A stretch of 64,000 nucleotides of DNA, taken from Campylobacteraceae bacterium. GTDB taxonomy: Bacteria > Campylobacterota > Campylobacteria > Campylobacterales > Campylobacteraceae. The stretch's first letter is position 1. The number at the start of each line of letters is the position of its first letter. The DNA lies in the NCBI GenBank assembly GCA_900753405.1, contig CAADYZ010000012.1, positions 62,001-126,000 of the forward strand. The letters are read 5' to 3'. This document shows positions 8,699 through 17,514 of this stretch, in pieces. A program made the position numbers and the translations under genes. Below the pieces are notes generated by a model. That model saw only the letters and a program-made list of their open reading frames with translations. It ran no database searches and was not told the origin of the DNA.

Positions 8699-10582
8699 TC
8701 ATTTCAACAACGCCAACGCCCTTTGCGCGACATTTTGCGCCGTAAAGCCAAAATGCTCAAAAAGCTGTTTTGCAGGCGCGCTCTCACCAAAACTACTCAT
8801 CCCAACCACATCGTCTGCAAACTTAAACCACTCCAAACCGCTCGCCGCCTCAACCGCTAGCACTTTGCCTTGCAAAATGGCGTTTTGATATTCTTTGTCT
8901 TGTGCGTTAAACAGCTCAAAGCACGGCGCACTCGCGACATTTACCGCAACGCCGCTCTCTTGCAGGATTTTGGCTGCCTGGGCGCAGACGCCAACTTCGC
9001 TTCCGCTTGCGATGAGCGTAAGTTGCGCGTTTGGCACGCTTTGCACTAGGTAAGCGCCGTTTTTCACCTCGCCAAAGGCAGCTTGACCAAGTGGTTCTAG
9101 GGCTTGACGGCTTAGCACAAATCCGCTTGGTGCGTCAAGCGTGAGCGCAAGTTGCCAGCAAAGCAGGTTTTCGTTTGCGTCCGCTGGTCTGAAAGTGTAG
9201 AAATTTGGCATCGCCCTAAAAGTCGCAAGCTGTTCGATCGGCTGGTGAGTCGGTCCGTCTTCGCCAACGCCGATGCTGTCGTGCGTCCAGATGAAAAAGT
9301 GTTTCAAACCCATCAACGCCGCCATTCTTGCGGATGATTTTAAATAGTCGCTGAAAATGAAAAATGTCGCGCTAAATGGCAAGAAAATGCCATATCTCGC
9401 ATAGGCGTTGCAGATGGCTGCCATCGCGTGTTCGCGGATGCCAAAGTGCAAATTCGCGCCAAAAGGAAAGTCGCCTAGCCCTTTAAGCTCGGTTTTGTTG
9501 CTAGGAGCCAAGTCGGCACTTCCGCCTAAAAAGTTTGGCAAGGCTTGGGCGATGGCGTTGAGGATTTTGCCGTTGCTGTCGCGTGTGGCGAGTTTTGCGC
9601 CTTTGAAGTCGGGGAAGTTGATGCGGCTAAAATCAGGATTTTGAAAACTCTCGATCTTCTCCTTTGCCTCGCTGCTTAAACTTGCCCTCCATTGCGCTTC
9701 TGCTAGATCCCCAAGCTCAACGGCGCTTTTAAACTCAAACGCGACATCCTCGCTAACGGCAAATGTCACCTCCGCGTCAAGTCCAGCCGCCTTTTTGCCT
9801 GCTTTGATCACCTCTTCGCCAAGCGGTGCACCGTGTGCTTCGTGGCTGCCTTCAAGTCCTGGTGCGCCTTTTGCGATGGTGGTTTTGGCGATGATCAAAT
9901 ACGGCTTTTCCTTTGCCTGCTCTAAGGCAAATTCGATTTCGTCAAAATCGTGCCCGTTGATTGTTGCGACCTCCCAGCCTGCTGCTTCAAAACGGGTTTT
10001 GACATTCTCGTTTGTGGCGATGCTTGTGCTGCCTTCGATTGTGATCGCGTTGCTATCGAAGATGACGATTAGGTTATCAAGGCTGTGAAGTCCTGCGAGT
10101 GCTGCTGCTTCATAACTAATCCCCTCCATCAAATCCCCATCCCCACAAAGACAATAAACCTTGTGGTTGATCGCCTCTTCGCCGAGCAAATTCGCCGCAC
10201 TTTTTGCCGCCATCGCAAAGCCAACCGCGTTTGCAAAGCCTTGTCCGAGCGGACCAGTGGCGATCTCAACGCCGGGCGTGGTGACTTCTGGGTGACCGGG
10301 CGTGCGTGAGCCAAACTGCCTGAAATTTTTCAGCTCGTCAAGGCTGATGTCGTAGCCGCTTAAATGCAAAAACGCATAAATCAGCGAGCTTGCGTGTCCG
10401 CCGCTGAAAACCACTCTGTCGCGGTTAAGCCACTTTGGGTTGCGCGGGTTGTGGCGAAGTTTTTTGCTGAGTGCAACGACAACTTCTGATAAACCCATAG
10501 GCGCGCCGGGGTGACCTGAGTTTGCCTTTTGGACCATATCCGCACACAAAAACCTAAGTTCATTTGCCATTTTTTGTTTCAT
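8699..10582 (-). CDS. tkt: Transketolase
   Basis: 627 residues, close to the family norm. Transketolase is a cytoplasmic TPP- and Mg-dependent enzyme moving two-carbon units between sugar phosphates in the non-oxidative pentose phosphate pathway. Visible: the N-terminal KANSGHPGAPMG, GPLGQGFANAVGFAMA, the TPP motif CGDGDLMEGISYEAAALAG, GADLAPSN-type segment GGSADLAPSNKTELKG, FGIREHAMAAICNA with the catalytic Glu, and HDSIGVGEDGPTHQPIEQLA. The first ATG follows AAGGAGAGAAA with ideal spacing, so the start is secure. ubiX ends 9 bp upstream, so the two are probably one transcript. Confidence 0.97.
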   Translation of the reverse strand: MKQKMANELRFLCADMVQKANSGHPGAPMGLSEVVVALSKKLRHNPRNPKWLNRDRVVFSGGHASSLIYAFLHLSGYDISLDELKNFRQFGSRTPGHPEVTTPGVEIATGPLGQGFANAVGFAMAAKSAANLLGEEAINHKVYCLCGDGDLMEGISYEAAALAGLHSLDNLIVIFDSNAITIEGSTSIATNENVKTRFEAAGWEVATINGHDFDEIEFALEQAKEKPYLIIAKTTIAKGAPGLEGSHEAHGAPLGEEVIKAGKKAAGLDAEVTFAVSEDVAFEFKSAVELGDLAEAQWRASLSSEAKEKIESFQNPDFSRINFPDFKGAKLATRDSNGKILNAIAQALPNFLGGSADLAPSNKTELKGLGDFPFGANLHFGIREHAMAAICNAYARYGIFLPFSATFFIFSDYLKSSARMAALMGLKHFFIWTHDSIGVGEDGPTHQPIEQLATFRAMPNFYTFRPADANENLLCWQLALTLDAPSGFVLSRQALEPLGQAAFGEVKNGAYLVQSVPNAQLTLIASGSEVGVCAQAAKILQESGVAVNVASAPCFELFNAQDKEYQNAILQGKVLAVEAASGLEWFKFADDVVGMSSFGESAPAKQLFEHFGFTAQNVAQRALALLK

Positions 10583-10591
10583 TTTCTCTCC

Positions 10592-11182
10592 TTAATTGCT
10601 TTTATCCCATCTTGTGAAAAGTGAATTGCCAACCCCCAAAACATCCAAAAATTTGCCGATGAAAAACTCTTGCAACTCCTCTAAGTTTTGCGGGTTTGCG
10701 TAACTTGCGAAAATCGGCGGAGCGATGACTGCGCCCATTTGCGAAAGTGCGCTAAGTTGCTGCAAAACAAGCGTTGAAAGCGGCATCTCCCTCACCGCTA
10801 GCACCATCTTGCGCCTCTCTTTTAACATCACCGCCGCCGTGCGCGTAAGCAGGTTGTCTGCGATGCCGCAGGAGATTTTAGCAAGCGTGTTTGTGCTGCA
10901 CGGCACAACGCACAACGCCTCCCAAAGACTGCTCGCACTTGCGGGGGCGTGGTGAATTTGGTCGAAGATTTGGATTTTGTCTAAAAGGGAATTTTGTAGC
11001 TGTGTTTTTGCCGCCTCTTCGTTAAACTCGGTGTTTTGTCTCTCAAACCACCAGCTTTTGAGGGCGTTTTGCGTGCAGATGACGCCGACTTCGCAGCCTG
11101 CGTTTTGCGCGAAATTTGCAAGCTTCACGCCAAGTTGCACGCCGCTTGCGCCACTTAAACCCACCAAAACTCTCACCTTCAC
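10592..11182 (-). CDS. ubiX: UbiX-family flavin prenyltransferase
   Basis: 196 residues, full length. UbiX attaches a dimethylallyl group to FMN to make prenylated FMN, the cofactor of UbiD-type decarboxylases; it is cytoplasmic and dodecameric. The sequence starts with the typical nucleotide-fold glycine stretch VLVGLSGASGVQLGVKLA and contains VPCSTNTLAKISCGIADNLL, then LKERRKMVLAVREMPLS for the prenyl-phosphate site. No UbiD homologue lies in this window; in campylobacters the likely client is the UbiD-like decarboxylase of the futalosine menaquinone pathway, which fits mqnD at 46.5 kb. It is followed by tkt after 9 bp and preceded by the feoB terminator region. Confidence 0.94.
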   Translation of the reverse strand: MKVRVLVGLSGASGVQLGVKLANFAQNAGCEVGVICTQNALKSWWFERQNTEFNEEAAKTQLQNSLLDKIQIFDQIHHAPASASSLWEALCVVPCSTNTLAKISCGIADNLLTRTAAVMLKERRKMVLAVREMPLSTLVLQQLSALSQMGAVIAPPIFASYANPQNLEELQEFFIGKFLDVLGVGNSLFTRWDKSN

Positions 11183-11219
11183 TCCTTAAAAGGCGGTTAA
11201 TCTAGCAAAAAGTGGCTTA

Positions 11220-11263
11220 AAAAACCAAATTCGGTTTTTACAAATTTGCAAAAACCGAATTTG
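11220..11263 (-). terminator. Terminator of feoAB built from two facing dispersed repeats
   Basis: Copies 11226-11239 and 11250-11263 form a 14-bp perfect inverted repeat with a 10-nt loop, beginning 5 bp after the feoB stop. Read on the minus strand the hairpin is followed by G and six T, so it has the form of an intrinsic terminator. Confidence 0.75.
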
Positions 11264-11268
11264 AGTCG

Positions 11269-13374
11269 TTACAAAAAGATCGTCAAAAGAATGTTTGCAA
11301 CAAGTGCTGCTAAGTAAGCAACAAGCGTTGTGAAAAGGAAGAGATAAACGCCGTATCTCGCTCCGCCAGCCTCTTTTGCAAAGACGATTGTAGCCGCCAA
11401 GCAAGGGTTGTAAAACATCACAAAAAGCACGAAACTAACCGCTGCTTTAAGCGGAATGTTCTCACGCAAGATCTCCATCAAAGTCGTGTCATCCTCCGCG
11501 ACATCCCCGCCAAGCGAGTAAAGCACGCCAGTTGTCGAAACCACGACCTCTTTTGCCGCAAGTCCAGTAAGCAAGGCTACGCTCATCTTCCAGTCAAAGC
11601 CAAGTGGCGCAAAAACAGGCTCGACAAATTTGCCAAGCTTGCCAATGTAACTCTCCTCCAAAAGCCTCTCTTGCAAAGCAAATTCAAGCTCTTGTTTTTT
11701 CACCTCGGTTGTCGCCTGCTCGATCGCCACATCATAAGTGTCTTTGATCGCGTCATTTGACGGAAACGAACTCATAAACCAGATCAACACCGTTGCAGCA
11801 AGGATGAAAGTTCCAGCCTTTTTGACATACATCTTCGCCTTTGTATAAACACTAAACCACACAAGCCGCAAGTTTGGCAAGCGGTATTTTGGCATCTCCA
11901 TCACAAACGGCTCGTCCGCACCTTTAAATGCCGTTAAACGCAACACTTTTGCCAACACAAGTCCTACGATCGCGCCTAGAATGTAGATCGCAAAAAGCCA
12001 GTTTCCAGCTTGGCTCGCAGGAAAAAACGCCCCCACAAAAAGCACATAAATCGGCAGTCTCGCGCCACAACTCATAAAGTTGATGATAAACAGCGTCAAA
12101 AGGCGGTCTTTTTTGGTTTTAAGCGTCCTTGTTGCCATAAACGCAGGCACAGAGCAGCCAAAGCCCGTGACAAGCGGGATGAAACTTTTGCCGTGAAGCC
12201 CGAATTTGTGAAAAAACCCGTCAAGCAAAAATGCCACGCGCGACATATAACCCGTGGTTTCTAGCAGCGAAATGCCGATAAACAAGATTACGATGTTTGG
12301 CAAAAATAAGATGACCGCGCCAACGCCATTGATGATCCCGTCTGCTAAAAGTGAGGCTAAAAGCTCGTTTGAAACGCTCTCTTTAACCTTCTCTCCCAAA
12401 AAGCCAAACGCCGTTTCGATGTAGTCCATAGGAATTTCACCAAGCGTAAAAGTCAGCCAAAAAAGCAGCCACATCAACCCCAAAAAGATCGGCACGCCGA
12501 TGTATTTGTTGATCAAAATGTTGTCAATCGCCTTTGTGTAGTTGATTTTTTGTTTTGTTTCGTATTTTATAGTCTCAGTGGCTATGCCCGCGCAAAATGC
12601 GTTTAAGTCCTGCGCGAAAATCTCGTCACTTAACTTTGTGTCGTAGGCGATGTAGAGGTTGTTGAGCGAGGTTTTGACGACCTCGCCAAGTTCAAGCCAA
12701 ATCGGCTTTGCGTGTAGCGTTTTGTAAAACTCTTCGTCTTGTTTTAAAAGCAAAATCGCCGCCTGCCTTGTGCTAAGTGGCGCAAAACTCTTATCGCCTT
12801 TTGAGTTAAGAAACTCTTCGATTTTTAAAATCTCCGTCTCGATCTCATTTCCGTAAATCCGCTTGTTCTCGCCTTTTGCCGCCTCGTAAGTAAGCGTGAC
12901 GGCTTTTAGCAACTCGTCAAGCCCTGTGTTTTGGTTTGCACTGACGCTAACACATTTTGCACCAAGCAGTTCTGAGAGCATCTTCACATCAACACTCACG
13001 CCCTCTTTTTTCGCCTCGTCACTCATATTTAGCGCAACGACTAGCTTTTTTTGCAGCTCCAAAAGTTGCGCGGTCAAAAGCAGGTTTCGCTCCAAGTTTG
13101 TCGAGTCAGCGACATTTATGATGAGATCATAATCCTCATTTTCTAAAAACTGCCTGACGATCTTCTCCTCTTGCGAGTAACCATAAAGCGAGTAGGTCCC
13201 CGGCAAGTCGGTGATCTGAATTTCGTAATTTTCAAATTTGGTTTTAGCATAAGCCTTCTCTACCGTAACGCCTGTGAAGTTGCCGACTTTCATATTCGAG
13301 CCGCAAAGAGCGTTGATTAAAGAGCTTTTGCCGACATTTGGCTGCCCGATTAGCGCGATTTTAATTGTTTTCAT
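11269..13374 (-). CDS. feoB: Ferrous iron transporter FeoB
   Basis: About 701 residues. FeoB is the inner-membrane Fe(II) importer with an N-terminal G domain. Visible: P-loop GQPNVGKS (residues 10-17), the switch region NFTGVTVEKA, ITDLPGTYSL, the NMSD G4 motif, then the membrane part with Gate motifs including GFGCSVPAFMATRTL and a C-terminal gate PCLAATIVFAKEAGGARYG. The frame opens at 13383 (MRSMKTIK); ATG 13374 fits family N-termini better. Either start overlaps feoA by 14-23 bp, so the genes are coupled. A dispersed-repeat copy at about 13228 is read as KTKFENYEIQ within the G domain. No Fur box is obvious upstream of feoA. Confidence 0.95.
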   Translation of the reverse strand: MKTIKIALIGQPNVGKSSLINALCGSNMKVGNFTGVTVEKAYAKTKFENYEIQITDLPGTYSLYGYSQEEKIVRQFLENEDYDLIINVADSTNLERNLLLTAQLLELQKKLVVALNMSDEAKKEGVSVDVKMLSELLGAKCVSVSANQNTGLDELLKAVTLTYEAAKGENKRIYGNEIETEILKIEEFLNSKGDKSFAPLSTRQAAILLLKQDEEFYKTLHAKPIWLELGEVVKTSLNNLYIAYDTKLSDEIFAQDLNAFCAGIATETIKYETKQKINYTKAIDNILINKYIGVPIFLGLMWLLFWLTFTLGEIPMDYIETAFGFLGEKVKESVSNELLASLLADGIINGVGAVILFLPNIVILFIGISLLETTGYMSRVAFLLDGFFHKFGLHGKSFIPLVTGFGCSVPAFMATRTLKTKKDRLLTLFIINFMSCGARLPIYVLFVGAFFPASQAGNWLFAIYILGAIVGLVLAKVLRLTAFKGADEPFVMEMPKYRLPNLRLVWFSVYTKAKMYVKKAGTFILAATVLIWFMSSFPSNDAIKDTYDVAIEQATTEVKKQELEFALQERLLEESYIGKLGKFVEPVFAPLGFDWKMSVALLTGLAAKEVVVSTTGVLYSLGGDVAEDDTTLMEILRENIPLKAAVSFVLFVMFYNPCLAATIVFAKEAGGARYGVYLFLFTTLVAYLAALVANILLTIFL

Positions 13375-13597
13375 TGATCTCATTTACCTCGATAGCCATA
13401 GCCTCTTGCGCTCTTAAAATCACGCAGCTTCGGTCTAGCTCAACTAAAATTGTCGAGTGTCGTAGGGAAGTTTGTAGTTTTTTGATCTTTTTGGATTTGC
13501 AAATTCCAAAGCTAAAAAGTCTGTCTTTCAACTCTTTATCGACATTAATGGCGGTGATGATGCCACTTTGCCCGTCTTGCAACTTGTCTAAACTCAT
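13361..13597 (-). CDS. feoA: FeoA-domain protein
   Basis: 78 residues, the usual FeoA size, an SH3-like small cytoplasmic partner of FeoB. Sequence features: LDKLQDGQSGIITAIN at the N-terminus, KDRLFSFGICKSKKIKKLQ in the middle, and VELDRSCVILRAQEAMAIEV near the end, which match the FeoA pattern of a G-x-x-G-x-x-I start and a final 'RxxEAxxIxV' strand. The start is preceded by AAAGGACCTTAA. It overlaps feoB and is the first gene of the pair. The 88 bp upstream hold a hairpin (GGAGAA/TTCTCC, about 13638-13652) between the peroxiredoxin gene and feoA. Confidence 0.92.
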   Translation of the reverse strand: MSLDKLQDGQSGIITAINVDKELKDRLFSFGICKSKKIKKLQTSLRHSTILVELDRSCVILRAQEAMAIEVNEINENN

Positions 13598-13685
13598 TTA
13601 AGGTCCTTTAAGTGTAGGCGTGTGTGGTGAAGAAGGCGGAGAAGGCTTCTCCTCCGCCCTAACTAAAAGCTAGTTTAAGTGATTG

Positions 13686-14282
13686 TTAAAGGTTTGAGCC
13701 GTTTTCGCCAAGGTAGGCTGCAACACCCTCAGTTGAAGGTTTCATCGCCTTGTCACCTTTGGTCCAGCCAGCAGGGCAAACCTCGCCGTGCTCGTTTGTG
13801 AATAGCATCGCATCCACCATTCTCAACATCTCGTCAATGTTTCGTCCAAGTGGTAGGTCGTTGATGACTGCGTGTCGAACTGTGCCGTCTGCGTCAAGCA
13901 AGAAGCTGCCGCGAAGTGCAACGCTCTCGTTGAAAAGCACATCAAACCCGCGTGCCCAGCTCTTGTCCATATCCGCAACTAGTGGGAATTTAACGCGTCC
14001 GATACCGCCGTTTTTGATGTCGGTCTCTCTCCACGCAAAGTGGCAAAATTCGTTGTCGCAGCTAACGCCGATGACGCTGATGCCGCGAGCCTCAAACTCA
14101 GCGCATCTGTGGTCAAATGCGATGATTTCGCTAGGACAAACAAAAGTGAAGTCTTTTGGGTAGAAAAACACTACCGCGCCTTTTGAGCCGATGTTTTTGT
14201 AAAGCTCAAAATTCTCCTCGATCTGTCCGCATCCTAAAACTGCTACGCCTTTAAGTTGTGGTGCCTTGTTAGTAACTAACAT
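13686..14282 (-). CDS. Typical 2-Cys peroxiredoxin (AhpC/TSA)
   Basis: 198 residues. It reduces H2O2, organic peroxides and peroxynitrite in the cytoplasm; in campylobacters lacking AhpF the reductant is usually thioredoxin. The peroxidatic Cys is in FTFVCPSEI (about C49) and the resolving Cys in EVCPAGW (about C169), so it is the typical 2-Cys class. GGIG is present, but there is no C-terminal YF motif, so only half of the 'sensitive' signature is kept. The start follows CAAGGAGAAATT. A clear promoter with TATAAT lies 31 bp upstream. Names used for such proteins are ahpC or tsaA; I leave the symbol blank because orthology cannot be settled by eye. Confidence 0.93.
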   Translation of the reverse strand: MLVTNKAPQLKGVAVLGCGQIEENFELYKNIGSKGAVVFFYPKDFTFVCPSEIIAFDHRCAEFEARGISVIGVSCDNEFCHFAWRETDIKNGGIGRVKFPLVADMDKSWARGFDVLFNESVALRGSFLLDADGTVRHAVINDLPLGRNIDEMLRMVDAMLFTNEHGEVCPAGWTKGDKAMKPSTEGVAAYLGENGSNL

Positions 14283-14312
14283 AATTTCTCCTTGTAATTT
14301 AAGATTTTGAGA

Positions 14313-14336
14313 ATTATAACCATTATTTATTAATAA
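14313..14336 (-). promoter_or_regulatory. Promoter of the peroxiredoxin gene with an AT palindrome
   Basis: On the minus strand TATAAT (14313-14318) stands 31 bp before the start codon. Just upstream is TTATTAATAA (14327-14336), a perfect 10-bp palindrome in the -35/spacer region. It is vaguely like a PerR box (TTATAAT-ATTATAA) but does not match it; regulation by PerR is only a possibility. Confidence 0.5.
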
Positions 14337-14339
14337 AAG

Positions 14340-15521
14340 CTAAATTTGAAAAAAAGTTTTAATCAGCTCGCAAGTTTTTTCAAAATCACTCTGGCGATTC
14401 ACACTCTGCCTAAACTCGCTTGCTCCGACAAATGCGCGCGAATATTCGTGCAAATGTTTGCGAAAAAGTCCGACACTTCGCTCGCCGTAAAGCCGCTGCA
14501 TCATCCGCAAATGCGCCAACGCCACGAGCCCGATTTGCCGCGAATTTACGGGCGCGTCAAGCCGCAAAACGCTCGCTTGCGGCGGGTTTTGTGTAAAAAT
14601 TTCACACACTTGTTGCAAAACTCGCTCAAACTCGTCTTGTGCTAAATTCAAATTTGGTTTTTGCAAATTTTTGCTTGAAAGCGGGCTTAAATTTTGCTCA
14701 AAACCGCCTTGAATTTGCGCGCCAAACTCGCAATTTTGAGCCTCGCAACTTGTCAAAACCGAATTTGAAACCTCGCCAGCTAGCATCTGCTTGATTAACG
14801 CAAAAACCCACGCCCGACCAACCGCACCACGCCCGATCATCAGCCCGTCCGCGTTGGTGACTTGCAGGACTTCAAGGGCGTTGTGCTGGGTGATGTCGCC
14901 GTTTGCGATGACTGGAATTTTGGCGCGCGCCTTCACTGCTGCGATCGCCTCGTAGTCCGCCACGCCGCTGTAACCTTGCGCACGCGTGCGTCCGTGGATG
15001 GCGACAAAGTCCGCCCCGGCGTTTTGGATGTCTTCGATGAGCGAGGCGAGGTTTTTTTCGTTAAAACCAAGCCGAATTTTTAGTGAAGTGTAGCGTTTTT
15101 TTGAGTGCTTTTTGATCGTTTCGATGATCTCGCAAAGTGTTTTTGGCGTCTGCAAAAGCGCCGAGCCTGCCCCTTGTTTGACGACTTTTGGCACGGGACA
15201 ACCGCAGTTAAGGTCGATGCCATCCACGCCGTCAATCTCGTTTAAAATCTCCACCGCCTCTTGAATGTGCGCGACATTTTCACCGCTAATTTGCACCAAA
15301 TACGGCGACTCAAACGGCGACTTTTGCGTCAAAAGCAGGCTCTTTGCGCCGCCTTTTTTCGCGCGGTTTTCAAACACCAACGCATTTGCACTCACCATTT
15401 CGCTCACGGTCACATCCGCGCCAAAAAGCTTAGCAAGCGTGCGAAAAGCCGCGTCACTTAGCCCCGCAAGTGGCGCTAAAAACAGCACCTTTTGAGTAAA
15501 GTTGATCACCCGTTTTTCCAT
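14340..15521 (-). CDS. tRNA-dihydrouridine synthase (Dus) with a repeat-bearing insertion
   Basis: 393 residues, about 60-70 longer than usual Dus proteins. The enzyme reduces uridines in tRNA D-loops with FMN and NADPH. The TIM barrel shows LAPLAGLSDAAFRTL, VSEMVSANAL, VQISG, the catalytic-Cys motif DLNCGCPVPKVVKQGAGSALL (Cys near 108), SLKIRLGF, AIHGRTRAQGYSG, PVIANGDI and LMIGRGAVGRAWVF. Between barrel and helical domain, residues about 243-294 are a low-complexity Asn/Gln/Ser-rich insert containing two dispersed-repeat copies (about 14643-14662 and 14752-14772), read as KPNLNLA and SNSVLTS. The C-terminal helical domain resumes with ERVLQQVCEIF and RLYGERSVGLFRKHLHEYS. DusB versus DusA subtype is not settled. 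Confidence 0.92.
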   Translation of the reverse strand: MEKRVINFTQKVLFLAPLAGLSDAAFRTLAKLFGADVTVSEMVSANALVFENRAKKGGAKSLLLTQKSPFESPYLVQISGENVAHIQEAVEILNEIDGVDGIDLNCGCPVPKVVKQGAGSALLQTPKTLCEIIETIKKHSKKRYTSLKIRLGFNEKNLASLIEDIQNAGADFVAIHGRTRAQGYSGVADYEAIAAVKARAKIPVIANGDITQHNALEVLQVTNADGLMIGRGAVGRAWVFALIKQMLAGEVSNSVLTSCEAQNCEFGAQIQGGFEQNLSPLSSKNLQKPNLNLAQDEFERVLQQVCEIFTQNPPQASVLRLDAPVNSRQIGLVALAHLRMMQRLYGERSVGLFRKHLHEYSRAFVGASEFRQSVNRQSDFEKTCELIKTFFQI

Positions 15522-15529
15522 AGCGTGAT

Positions 15530-15550
15530 TGTCAAAACCGAATTTGACTA
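15530..15550 (-). repeat. Dispersed-repeat copy carrying the stop codon of the PurO-like gene
   Basis: On the minus strand the copy reads TAGTCAAATTCGGTTTTGAC; its TAG is the stop codon at 15548-15550. The preceding codon is CGC, as at the end of the phosphoglycosyl transferase gene at 32397. Confidence 0.8.
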
Positions 15551-16198
15551 GCGGTTTGCGTTTAAAAGCACTTCACTGCTGCCGTCTAAAACGCGCGCGT
15601 AAAGCGAGATCTTAAATTCCGCTTCAAGCCCATTCCAAACGCTGCTGACAACCTGCGCAAACGAGCCTTTGCACGCAACGACTTTTGGCTCGCCAACAAA
15701 GCTTTCAAGCCCGCCGTTTGCCTTCAACGCTCCTGAGTAAGTGCAGAGAAACCTCGCCTCGCCTGCTTTGTAGTCAAAGTCGTAAAAAAGCCTCTCGCAC
15801 GCGCCGTTTGCCTCTTTTAGGATGCTCATTTCAAAACCGCTTTTTTTGCAAATCGCACTAATCCTTGGCGTGAAATTCGGCGCGTCTGGCTCGAATTCTC
15901 GCGTGTTAAGCGCGGCTTGAAAGTCGCCGCCAAATTCTACGATCGTGTCGGTTTGGTCGCCGTTTGTGACGATGAAGTCGCCGCCGCAAACCTTGACTGG
16001 GTAGTAGATGATGAGGCTTGGGTCTTCGACGAGTTCGGGTTTGTGTGGCAAGATTTTGACATTCTCGCCCTCTTTGACGAAAATGCGGTTTTTCGAATTT
16101 GCCGACCGCCCTGTGATGAAATAAGCAAAAAATCGCCCCTCGTCACACTCGCCAACCAAAATTCCGCGCCCCTTGTAACCGCTCAATAACTCTTTCAT
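15548..16198 (-). CDS. IMP cyclohydrolase of the PurO-like family (PF07826)
   Basis: 216 residues. The sequence fits the archaeal-type IMP cyclohydrolase superfamily also found in clostridia: GYKGRGILVG, FFAYFITGRSANSKNRIFV, DPSLIIYYPV, FIVTNGDQTDTIVEF, and LNTREFEPDAPNFTPRISAI. Such enzymes close the ring of FAICAR to IMP in the last step of purine synthesis, a job normally done in campylobacters by the PurH cyclohydrolase domain, so this may be a second enzyme or have another role. The start ATG overlaps the gltX stop in a 4-bp ATGA, so it is translated with gltX. Its stop codon lies in a dispersed-repeat copy. Confidence 0.82.
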   Translation of the reverse strand: MKELLSGYKGRGILVGECDEGRFFAYFITGRSANSKNRIFVKEGENVKILPHKPELVEDPSLIIYYPVKVCGGDFIVTNGDQTDTIVEFGGDFQAALNTREFEPDAPNFTPRISAICKKSGFEMSILKEANGACERLFYDFDYKAGEARFLCTYSGALKANGGLESFVGEPKVVACKGSFAQVVSSVWNGLEAEFKISLYARVLDGSSEVLLNANR

Positions 16199-17514
16199 TT
16201 TTGCTCCTTTTTGATAATCTCTCTTAACTCTTCTCGCACTAGCGGGTAGAGGTCTTTAAGTTCAGGTCCTTTGCTTGTCCCCGTCATCAACAGCCTCAGC
16301 GGCGCAAAAAGCGGCTTACCTTTTAGGGCGGTTTGGCTTGTCAAAGTCTCCTTAAATTCGCTAAATTCTTGCGGAAATTCAGACATCTTCGCTACCGCGT
16401 TGCAAATGGCGTCCGTCTCGCTTTGCCACTCTTGTAGCAACTCAGCGTTTTTTGGCGAGAAAATCAGCTCAATTTTACGCCCAATTTCATTCACAAAACT
16501 GCTCTCTTGCGTGTAAAACCGCGCCAACTCCGCCCGTGTCAAACCAAGCTCGGCAAGCCTTTCGTTGCTTGCGCGGCGGATGTGCTCGCGGTTGATTTGT
16601 GCGAGTTTTTCTTCGTCAAATTTCGCGGGCGAGCGGCTGATGTTTTTTAGCTCAAACCACTCCGCCGCCTCGCTGAGCGTAAAGACTTCGCACGGCGTTT
16701 TGTTTCCCAAAAGCAGCAGGTAGTTTGCGACCGCCTCAGGCAAAAACCCGCGCGCCAAAAGCGACTTCACGCTCGAACTCGCGTCTCTTTTACTCATCTT
16801 CTTACCATCCACACCAAGTATGATCGGCAAGTGCGCGAAGCTGATCTTCTCGTTAAAGCCAAGCACCGCGCGGATCAGCAGTTGGCGCGGCGTGTTGCTC
16901 GTGTGATCCTCACCTCTTACAACGCAAGTCGTCCCCTCCAACGCGTCATCCACCGCACACGCGAAGTTGTAAGTCGGCAAGCCGTTTGCGCGAAGCAGCA
17001 CAAAACTGCCAAATGCCTCCGCTTCAAAGGCGATGTGACCTTTGATCAAATCGTCAAAATCAAATTTGAAATCCGCAGGAATTTTCAGCCTTATGACAAA
17101 TTCCTCGCCGTTTTGAGCGCGTTTTTGAGCCTCTTTTGGCGGGATTTTTTCGCACGCTCCGTCATATTTATAAGCCTCGCCACGCTCGATGCACGCGCAC
17201 TTTTTGGCTTCCAACTCTTGCGGCGAGCAAAAGCAGTAAAACGCCTTACCCTCTTCAACTAGCTTGTGCGCAAATTCCTTGTGCCGCCCGAAGTTGTCGC
17301 TTTGTCTGTAAAACGCGCTCCACTGCACGCCAAATGCGCGCAAAATCTCCTCGATCTGCTCGGTCGCGCCGCTGACATTTCGCGCCTCGTCCGTGTCTTC
17401 GATGCGTAGAAAAAAGCCGCTTTTGTCCTTTAAGGAAAGCACGAAGTTGATGAGTGCGGCTCGTAGGTTGCCGATGTGTATGTCGCCTGTTGGCGAAGGG
17501 GCGAAGCGATACAT
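16195..17514 (-). CDS. gltX: Glutamyl-tRNA synthetase
   Basis: About 439 residues. It charges tRNA-Glu (and in this group may charge tRNA-Gln as part of the indirect pathway, since epsilonproteobacteria carry two GltX proteins). Seen: MYRFAPSPTGDIHIGNLRAA at the start with the HIGH-type motif HIGN, a Zn-binding-like CFCSPQELEAKKCAC, VRGEDHTSNTPRQ, and KMSKRDAS as the KMSKS motif. The open frame extends to 17667, but the ATG at 17514 follows AAAAGGAGAGGG and places the class I motif at the N-terminus, so the extra 51 residues are rejected. A dispersed-repeat copy at about 17053 is read as FKFDFDDLIKG. Confidence 0.95.
   Translation of the reverse strand: MYRFAPSPTGDIHIGNLRAALINFVLSLKDKSGFFLRIEDTDEARNVSGATEQIEEILRAFGVQWSAFYRQSDNFGRHKEFAHKLVEEGKAFYCFCSPQELEAKKCACIERGEAYKYDGACEKIPPKEAQKRAQNGEEFVIRLKIPADFKFDFDDLIKGHIAFEAEAFGSFVLLRANGLPTYNFACAVDDALEGTTCVVRGEDHTSNTPRQLLIRAVLGFNEKISFAHLPIILGVDGKKMSKRDASSSVKSLLARGFLPEAVANYLLLLGNKTPCEVFTLSEAAEWFELKNISRSPAKFDEEKLAQINREHIRRASNERLAELGLTRAELARFYTQESSFVNEIGRKIELIFSPKNAELLQEWQSETDAICNAVAKMSEFPQEFSEFKETLTSQTALKGKPLFAPLRLLMTGTSKGPELKDLYPLVREELREIIKKEQK

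Noticed and set aside
9920..9960. Dispersed-repeat copy inside tkt near 9929
   Set aside because: The match is partial (no GTTTT arm) and the encoded residues fit the transketolase family.
14327..14336. PerR box upstream of the peroxiredoxin gene
   Set aside because: TTATTAATAA is a palindrome but does not match the PerR consensus; kept only as a promoter note.
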